This document shows positions 7,741 to 11,033 of a stretch of DNA of 11,033 nucleotides, piece by piece. A model generated the notes under the pieces. It was given only the letters and a program-made list of their open reading frames with translations, ran no database searches and was not told the DNA's origin. A program made the translations under genes and the position numbers. How positions within the stretch are numbered: position 1 is the stretch's first letter; every line of letters begins with the position of its first letter. The stretch is from Myxococcota bacterium (GTDB lineage: Bacteria; Myxococcota_A; UBA9160; PR03), in contig JALOQG010000049.1 in NCBI GenBank assembly GCA_025453505.1, positions 1 to 11,033 on the forward strand, in the 5' to 3' direction.

Positions 7741-7770
7741 GGCCGCGCAACCTAGCAAAGGTTGCCGGCC
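7741..7770. repeat. Imperfect palindrome in the divergent intergenic region
   Basis: GGCCG at 7741-7745 pairs with CGGCC at 7766-7770, and GCAACCT at 7747-7753 pairs with AGGTTGC at 7759-7765, around a five-base loop (AGCAA) and with one unpaired C (7746). That gives 12 paired bases in a 30-base element. It lies between the start of the minus-strand operon and bamD on the plus strand, so it could be an operator for both or a leader hairpin. No U-run follows on either strand, which argues against an intrinsic terminator. Confidence 0.5.
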
Positions 7771-7791
7771 CCAGGACCCGTCGAGTAAGGT
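7762..7791 (+). promoter_or_regulatory. Possible sigma70-type promoter for bamD
   Basis: TTGCCG (7762-7767) resembles a -35 box, and TAAGGT (7786-7791) is a poor -10 candidate 18 bases later. Transcription would start near 7798 and give a very short leader before the ATG at 7817. The candidate -35 lies in the right arm of the palindrome at 7741-7770. The match is weak in a GC-rich genome and is offered only as a hint. I could not find a convincing opposite-strand promoter in the same gap. Confidence 0.22.
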
Positions 7792-7816
7792 CCGATGGTT
7801 CATGGAGGGGTGTCCC

Positions 7817-8626
7817 ATGCGTCTCGCGTCCCTGCGTCTCGTCCAGCCGGCTCGCGTCCTCGCCTGTGCCGCCGCGGGCGCCTTCGCCGTGGCTTGCGCC
7901 AGCGCGCCGCCGCCCGAGAAGTTCGAGGAGCTGCCCTCCGCGGAGGAGCTCTTCGACGAGGGCGGGAAGCAGATGGCGGACGAGGATGACTCGTTCCATT
8001 GGTTCCTCTCGCCCGACTACTCCGATCCGATCGAGACGTTCCAGAACATCATCGACAACTACCCCTACAGCGAGCAGGCCGTCCTCTCGCAGATCGCGAT
8101 CGCCGACGCGTACTACAAGAGCGAGAAGTACGACGAGGCGGTGTCGTACTACAAGGACTTCGTCGAACTGCATCCGGAACACCGCCAGGTGCCGTACGCG
8201 ATGTTCCAGAGCGGCATGTCGTTCTACAAGCAGAGCCGCGACGCGCAGCGTGACCAGACCGCGACGCGCGAGGCGCTGGCCCACTTCGACCGGCTGCTCG
8301 CGCGGTTCCCGCACTCCCAGTACGCGTCGGAAGCGGAGAAGACCTGGCGCGAGCTGCGGACCCGGCTCGGCGAGCACACGATGGGCGTCGCCGACTGGTA
8401 CTTCAAGGAAGACGAGTTTCCGTCGGCCGCCGAGCGCTACCGGCAGGTGTTGAACGAGTACCCGGGCCTCGGGCTCGACGCCGAGGCTCTCTACAAGCTG
8501 GGCGTCTGCTACACGCGGATGAATCGCGGCCCCGAAGCGCAAAAGATCTTCCAGGTCATCCTCGAGAACTACAAGGGGACCGAAGTCGCCGACGCGGCGG
8601 CGGACCTCGTGCCCGAAGCGCAGTAG
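7817..8626 (+). CDS. bamD: Outer membrane protein assembly factor BamD-like TPR lipoprotein
   Basis: A 269-residue lipoprotein. The N-terminus MRLASLRLVQPARVLACAAA leads to a short hydrophobic stretch and AVAC at 24-27, so C27 is the probable lipidated cysteine (the -3 alanine is a weak lipobox position). The mature part holds TPR-like repeats in BamD order: ETFQNIIDNYPYSEQAVLSQ, YYKSEKYDEAVSYYKDFVEL, then HPEHRQVPYAMFQSGMSFYK, HFDRLLARFPHSQYASEAEK, and a last pair ending in KIFQVILENYKG. BamD works with BamA in folding and inserting outer-membrane beta-barrels from the periplasm. The ATG at 7817 was chosen because GGAGGGG lies five to eleven bases upstream; a frame open to 7577 crosses the small minus-strand ORF and is not real. 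BamD versus another YbgF/BamD-type TPR lipoprotein is not fully settled. Confidence 0.85.
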   Translation: MRLASLRLVQPARVLACAAAGAFAVACASAPPPEKFEELPSAEELFDEGGKQMADEDDSFHWFLSPDYSDPIETFQNIIDNYPYSEQAVLSQIAIADAYYKSEKYDEAVSYYKDFVELHPEHRQVPYAMFQSGMSFYKQSRDAQRDQTATREALAHFDRLLARFPHSQYASEAEKTWRELRTRLGEHTMGVADWYFKEDEFPSAAERYRQVLNEYPGLGLDAEALYKLGVCYTRMNRGPEAQKIFQVILENYKGTEVADAAADLVPEAQ

Positions 8627-8640
8627 AGCCCGACCCTTCC

Positions 8641-9372
8641 TTGCGCAGCGCCGCCCGTCTTTCTGCCGACGAGCGCGTGTCGTACCAGATCGGCGTTCGG
8701 CATTTCGAATGCGGTGAGGACGACGCGGCGATCGAGCATTTGACCCGCGTCGTCGCGACGCGGCCTCGCTTCGCCGACGTGCACTACCTGCTCGGCCTGC
8801 TCTACGAGCGGCGCGGCGACCTCGACGAGGCCACTCACCGCTTCGAAGCGGCGGTCTCGCTGAACCCGGCCTACGCAGAGGCGCGTCTCGCGCTCGCGAC
8901 GGTCTGGGAGCGGCGCGGCGACTTCGACCGCTCGGAGGCGATCGTGCTCGGCGCGCCGCGCCAGGCCCAGACGACGAGCGGCGTCGACGCGCTCACGCAG
9001 GCCAAGCTCGCCAACCTGCAAGCCGCGCTCGGTGACGCCTACCGGCAGGCGGGCGACCACGCGGAAGCCGTCGCGGCGTATCGCAAGGCGCTCGACCGCT
9101 GCCCGCACTTCCACGACATCCGCTACCGGCTCGCGGTCGCGCTGCGCGAGATCGGGCTGCCCGACCAGGCGATCCGCGAACTCGAACGCGTGCTACGGGC
9201 CAACCCCGCCTACGCGGACGCCTGCGTACAGCTCGGACTCGTCTACTGGTCGCTCGGCCAGGCGGATCGGGCCCAGGAGCAGTGGCGCGCCGCGCTGCGC
9301 GCCGAGCCCGCGCGCCAGGACGCCGGCGCCTATCTGCGACTCGCGGAGCGCCGCACCGTTCGTCAGGCCTGA
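8641..9372 (+). CDS. Tetratricopeptide repeat protein
   Basis: A 243-residue protein that is nearly all TPR. About six repeats are visible: 13-46, 47-80, a degenerate one at 81-108, then roughly 122-160, 161-194 and 195-228. Repeat cores such as VHYLLGLLYERRGDLDEATH, YRQAGDHAEAVAAYRKALD and ACVQLGLVYWSLGQADRAQE show the typical G/A/Y pattern with proline at repeat ends. No signal peptide or membrane segment is seen, so it is probably a cytoplasmic scaffold; the partner is unknown. The start is uncertain: TTG at 8641 is 14 bases after the bamD stop with no clear SD, and a GTG at 8677 that begins exactly at the first repeat is an alternative. It is probably cotranscribed with bamD, and a terminator-like hairpin follows its stop. 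Confidence 0.85.
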   Translation: MRSAARLSADERVSYQIGVRHFECGEDDAAIEHLTRVVATRPRFADVHYLLGLLYERRGDLDEATHRFEAAVSLNPAYAEARLALATVWERRGDFDRSEAIVLGAPRQAQTTSGVDALTQAKLANLQAALGDAYRQAGDHAEAVAAYRKALDRCPHFHDIRYRLAVALREIGLPDQAIRELERVLRANPAYADACVQLGLVYWSLGQADRAQEQWRAALRAEPARQDAGAYLRLAERRTVRQA

Positions 9373-9377
9373 GGGGA

Positions 9378-9406
9378 CGCGAGCCGCCCTCGGCTCTGCG
9401 CATTTT
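9378..9406 (+). terminator. Probable rho-independent terminator after the bamD-TPR pair
   Basis: Five bases after the TPR gene stop, CGCGAGCCG (9378-9386) can pair with CGGCTC and GCG (9391-9396 and 9398-9400) around a CCCT tetraloop with one bulged T. This gives nine GC-rich pairs, followed by CATTTT. The U-run is short, so termination may be partial. It separates the bamD transcript from the CBS gene. Confidence 0.55.
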
Positions 9407-9483
9407 CCGGCACTGCGCGCTTCTCTTTCCAGGCCATTCGTGGCCCAATGGGTGTGCCGTCCCTGCTGGCGGCTCCCGTGCCG

Positions 9484-9506
9484 CCTCCCGGACCCCTTTC
9501 CGGAGG
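9484..9506 (+). promoter_or_regulatory. Potential SD-sequestering hairpin in the leader of the CBS-domain gene
   Basis: TCCGGAGG (9499-9506), which contains the GGAGG Shine-Dalgarno, is complementary to CCTC-CGGA (9484-9487 and 9489-9492) with one bulged C, around a CCCCTT loop. The eight-pair stem would hide the whole SD of the gene starting at 9515. The stretch 9407-9514 holds no gene that I can see, and I found no clear promoter in it. A second small hairpin, GGCCA-TTCG-TGGCC, lies at 9432-9445. Confidence 0.4.
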
Positions 9507-9514
9507 ACCCTCCC

Positions 9515-9949
9515 ATGCACACCCTCGAACAAGTCATGCGCAGCCGGCGACTCCTGACCGCGCACCCGGGCGACACCGTGTACGACGTCGCGCGCCGCAT
9601 GACGGCCGCGCGCGTCGGTGCGGTCACCGTGCTCGACGAAGAGCGTCTCGTCGGCGTGTTCTCGGAGCGCGACCTGATGACGCGGGTCGTGGTGCCGGAA
9701 CTCGATCCCGAGACCACGCGCGTCGGCGACGTGATGACGCGCGAAGTCGTGACGGCCGAGTTGCACGAAGACCGCGATTCCTGCCTCGACAAGATGCAGC
9801 GCACGGGTTGCCGCCATCTCCCGGTGTTGGTGCAGGGTCGCGTGCTCGCGATGATCTCGATGCGGGATCTGCTCTGGGACGAGATCGAGGAGCAGGTCGA
9901 GGAAATCCGGCAGCTGCGGGCCTACGTCTGGCAGACGCCGCCGGCCTGA
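9515..9949 (+). CDS. Two-CBS-domain protein
   Basis: A 144-residue protein made of a tandem pair of CBS domains (a Bateman module) and a short helical tail. The first runs from about 5 to 62: MRSRRLLTAHPGDTVYDVAR, AARVGAVTVLDEERLVGVFS, ERDLMTRVV. The second is about 70-128: VGDVMTREVVTAELHEDRDS, RTGCRHLPVLVQGRVLAMIS, MRDLLWDEI. Such stand-alone modules usually bind adenine nucleotides and act as energy or redox sensors; the target here is unknown. The ATG was chosen for GGAGG eight bases upstream, and the protein starts right at the CBS fold. A longer frame to 9032 runs through the TPR gene and is rejected. It appears to have its own transcript start after the terminator. Confidence 0.92.
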   Translation: MHTLEQVMRSRRLLTAHPGDTVYDVARRMTAARVGAVTVLDEERLVGVFSERDLMTRVVVPELDPETTRVGDVMTREVVTAELHEDRDSCLDKMQRTGCRHLPVLVQGRVLAMISMRDLLWDEIEEQVEEIRQLRAYVWQTPPA

Positions 9950-10021
9950 CCTCGAGCGAAGTCCGTTCCGCCAGGATCGTGGCCTCTCCGCCCGACGCCG
10001 CGCGAGCTAACCTGCTTCGCC

Positions 10022-10540
10022 GTGGGTGAGGCCATCGACATCGTCGCGGTGACCGTGCTGGTCGTCGCGGTTCTGCGCGGGATCTGGATCGGGATCGTGC
10101 GCGAGGCGTTCTCGCTCGCCGCGCTCGCGGCCGCCGTGCTCGCGTTCCGAGCTCTTCGCGCGCCCGTCGCCGCCGAGATCGCGGCGCGCACCCAGTGGGA
10201 GCCGCTGATCGCGACCGCCGCGGCGGGCGGCGCCGTCGTCGTCGCGGCCCTCGTGTTCGTCACGCTGGTCGGCGCGATCGTGCGACGCCTCGTCGGCGTC
10301 GCGGGACTGTCGGGCATCGATCGCGTCGGCGGAGCGGCGCTCGGCGCGGCCGAAGGCGTGCTCGTGATCGCGCTCGCGCTTTTCGCGGTCGTCGAGGTGC
10401 TCGGACCGAAGGATCCGCTGCTCACCGGATCGCGCGCGATCGCGATCTTCGAGTCGTGGCGGGGCGGCGAAGCGCCGGCGCCTGCGACCGGCGTCAGCTC
10501 GGGTCGACCCAGCGCCCGTGGCGACGGATCAGCTCGATGA
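10022..10540 (+). CDS. CvpA family membrane protein
   Basis: A 172-residue inner-membrane protein of the CvpA (colicin V production) family. Four hydrophobic segments lie at about 5-24, 28-45, 62-85 and 104-126. The family pattern is clear: an N-terminal DIVAVTVLVVAVLRGIWIGI followed by VREAFSLA, and GLSGIDRVGGAALGAAEGVL before the last segment. CvpA homologues are needed for colicin V export in E. coli and influence envelope stress and division; the molecular role is unsettled. The start is a GTG at 10022, 72 bases after the CBS gene, with no strong SD, so it is the least certain part. The last 15 codons overlap, antisense, the end of ispG; the tail they encode (SSGRPSARGDGSAR) is polar and probably not part of the fold. 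Confidence 0.82.
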   Translation: MGEAIDIVAVTVLVVAVLRGIWIGIVREAFSLAALAAAVLAFRALRAPVAAEIAARTQWEPLIATAAAGGAVVVAALVFVTLVGAIVRRLVGVAGLSGIDRVGGAALGAAEGVLVIALALFAVVEVLGPKDPLLTGSRAIAIFESWRGGEAPAPATGVSSGRPSARGDGSAR

Positions 10541-11033
10541 GCCGCGCATCGGCCTGCGCCTGCGGCACGTGGCGCTCGATGCAGTCGTGCCCGACGTACA
10601 GGTTCACGAGCCCGGGGCCCGAGCCGACGTAACCGAAGTCGGCGTCCGCCATCTCACCGGGCCCGTTCACGATGCAGCCCATGATGGCGATCTTCACGCC
10701 CTTCAGGTGCTGCGTGTGTGCCTTGATGCGCGCCGTCGTCTCCTCGAGATCGAAGAGCGTGCGCCCGCACGACGGACACGAGATGAACTCGGTCCAGGTG
10801 GTGCGTTGGCGCGCGCCCTGCAGGATCCGATACGCGAGCGCCAGCGCGTCGCCCGCGCGCTCGAGACCGCCGCGCACCGGGATCGCCACCGCATCGCCGA
10901 TGCCGTCACAGAGCAGAGCGCCGAGATCCGTCGCCGCGTGGAGCAGCTCCGCTTCGTCGGATGCGTCCGCCTCCGAGCGGTGCACGAGCGCGATCGGTGG
11001 CGCCCAATCGATCGCCCGCATGCGCGCGACCGC
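10494..11033 (-). CDS. ispG: 4-hydroxy-3-methylbut-2-enyl diphosphate synthase (IspG/GcpE), long-form C-terminal part, cut by window edge
   Basis: The C-terminal 179 residues of IspG; the frame stays open to the right edge. IspG reduces MEcPP to HMBPP in the MEP isoprenoid pathway using a [4Fe-4S] cluster. The ligands are visible: C86 and C89 in SCPSCGRTLFDL, C120 in IAIMGCIVNGPGE, and the glutamate E127. The segment GPGEMADADFGYVG and the end LIRRHGRWVDPS match the long, three-domain IspG of plants, Chlamydiae and Bacteroidetes, and not the E. coli form, which ends quite differently. An inserted middle domain is therefore expected beyond the window. The stop lies inside the antisense end of the CvpA gene, and no terminator separates the two. 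Confidence 0.93.
   Translation of the reverse strand, partial: AVARMRAIDWAPPIALVHRSEADASDEAELLHAATDLGALLCDGIGDAVAIPVRGGLERAGDALALAYRILQGARQRTTWTEFISCPSCGRTLFDLEETTARIKAHTQHLKGVKIAIMGCIVNGPGEMADADFGYVGSGPGLVNLYVGHDCIERHVPQAQADARLIELIRRHGRWVDPS

Noticed and set aside
7577..7816. N-terminal extension of the bamD frame
   Set aside because: It is Ser/Arg-rich, runs antisense through the small ORF and the palindrome, and would put the lipoprotein signal peptide about 80 residues inside the protein.
7700..8542. 280-codon minus-strand open frame antisense to bamD
   Set aside because: Composition is Val/Arg/Leu-rich with no domain I recognise, and the plus strand encodes a clear TPR lipoprotein here.

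Overview
The window is GC-rich (roughly 70 %, strong G/C preference at third codon positions) bacterial chromosome, packed with genes and without mobile elements, CRISPR arrays or signs of recent transfer. A BamD-type outer-membrane assembly lipoprotein points to a Gram-negative cell. The order ispE - tRNA-Gln - prs - L25/CTC - pth, a DUF1844 gene in front of ispE, and a plant/chlamydia-like long-form IspG C-terminus suggest a high-GC lineage of the former Deltaproteobacteria (Myxococcota, Desulfobacterota or a related uncultured group). That placement is inference, not proof.

Left and centre (7695 down to 1, minus strand): one uninterrupted, tightly packed run. It begins with a 57-codon small ORF, then a CDP-alcohol phosphatidyltransferase, a DUF1844 protein, ispE (MEP isoprenoid pathway), tRNA-Gln(UUG), prs (PRPP synthase), the L25/CTC ribosomal protein, pth (peptidyl-tRNA hydrolase), and then the first four genes of an Mrp/Mnh multisubunit cation/proton antiporter (mrpA, B, C and the start of D, which runs off the left edge). 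Almost every junction is a 1- to 4-base overlap or a gap of a few bases, so translational coupling and a long shared transcript are likely. The 3' end of ispE, including its stop codon, lies inside the tRNA-Gln gene, and prs starts 11 bases after the tRNA's CCA.

Middle junction (7696-7816): a divergent intergenic region with a strong imperfect palindrome that could control both directions.

Right (7817 to 10540, plus strand): a bamD-like TPR lipoprotein, a soluble TPR protein, a probable intrinsic terminator, a two-CBS-domain protein whose Shine-Dalgarno lies in a potential hairpin, and a CvpA-family membrane protein. The last one converges on, and overlaps by 47 bases, the 3' end of ispG on the minus strand, which runs off the right edge.

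Functionally this is mostly core housekeeping (isoprenoid, nucleotide and phospholipid synthesis, translation, outer-membrane assembly) plus an ion-homeostasis module. I see no convincing undescribed defence or mobile system. The most unusual points are the ispE/tRNA-Gln/prs overlap architecture, the unannotated small ORF, and the candidate regulatory hairpins.
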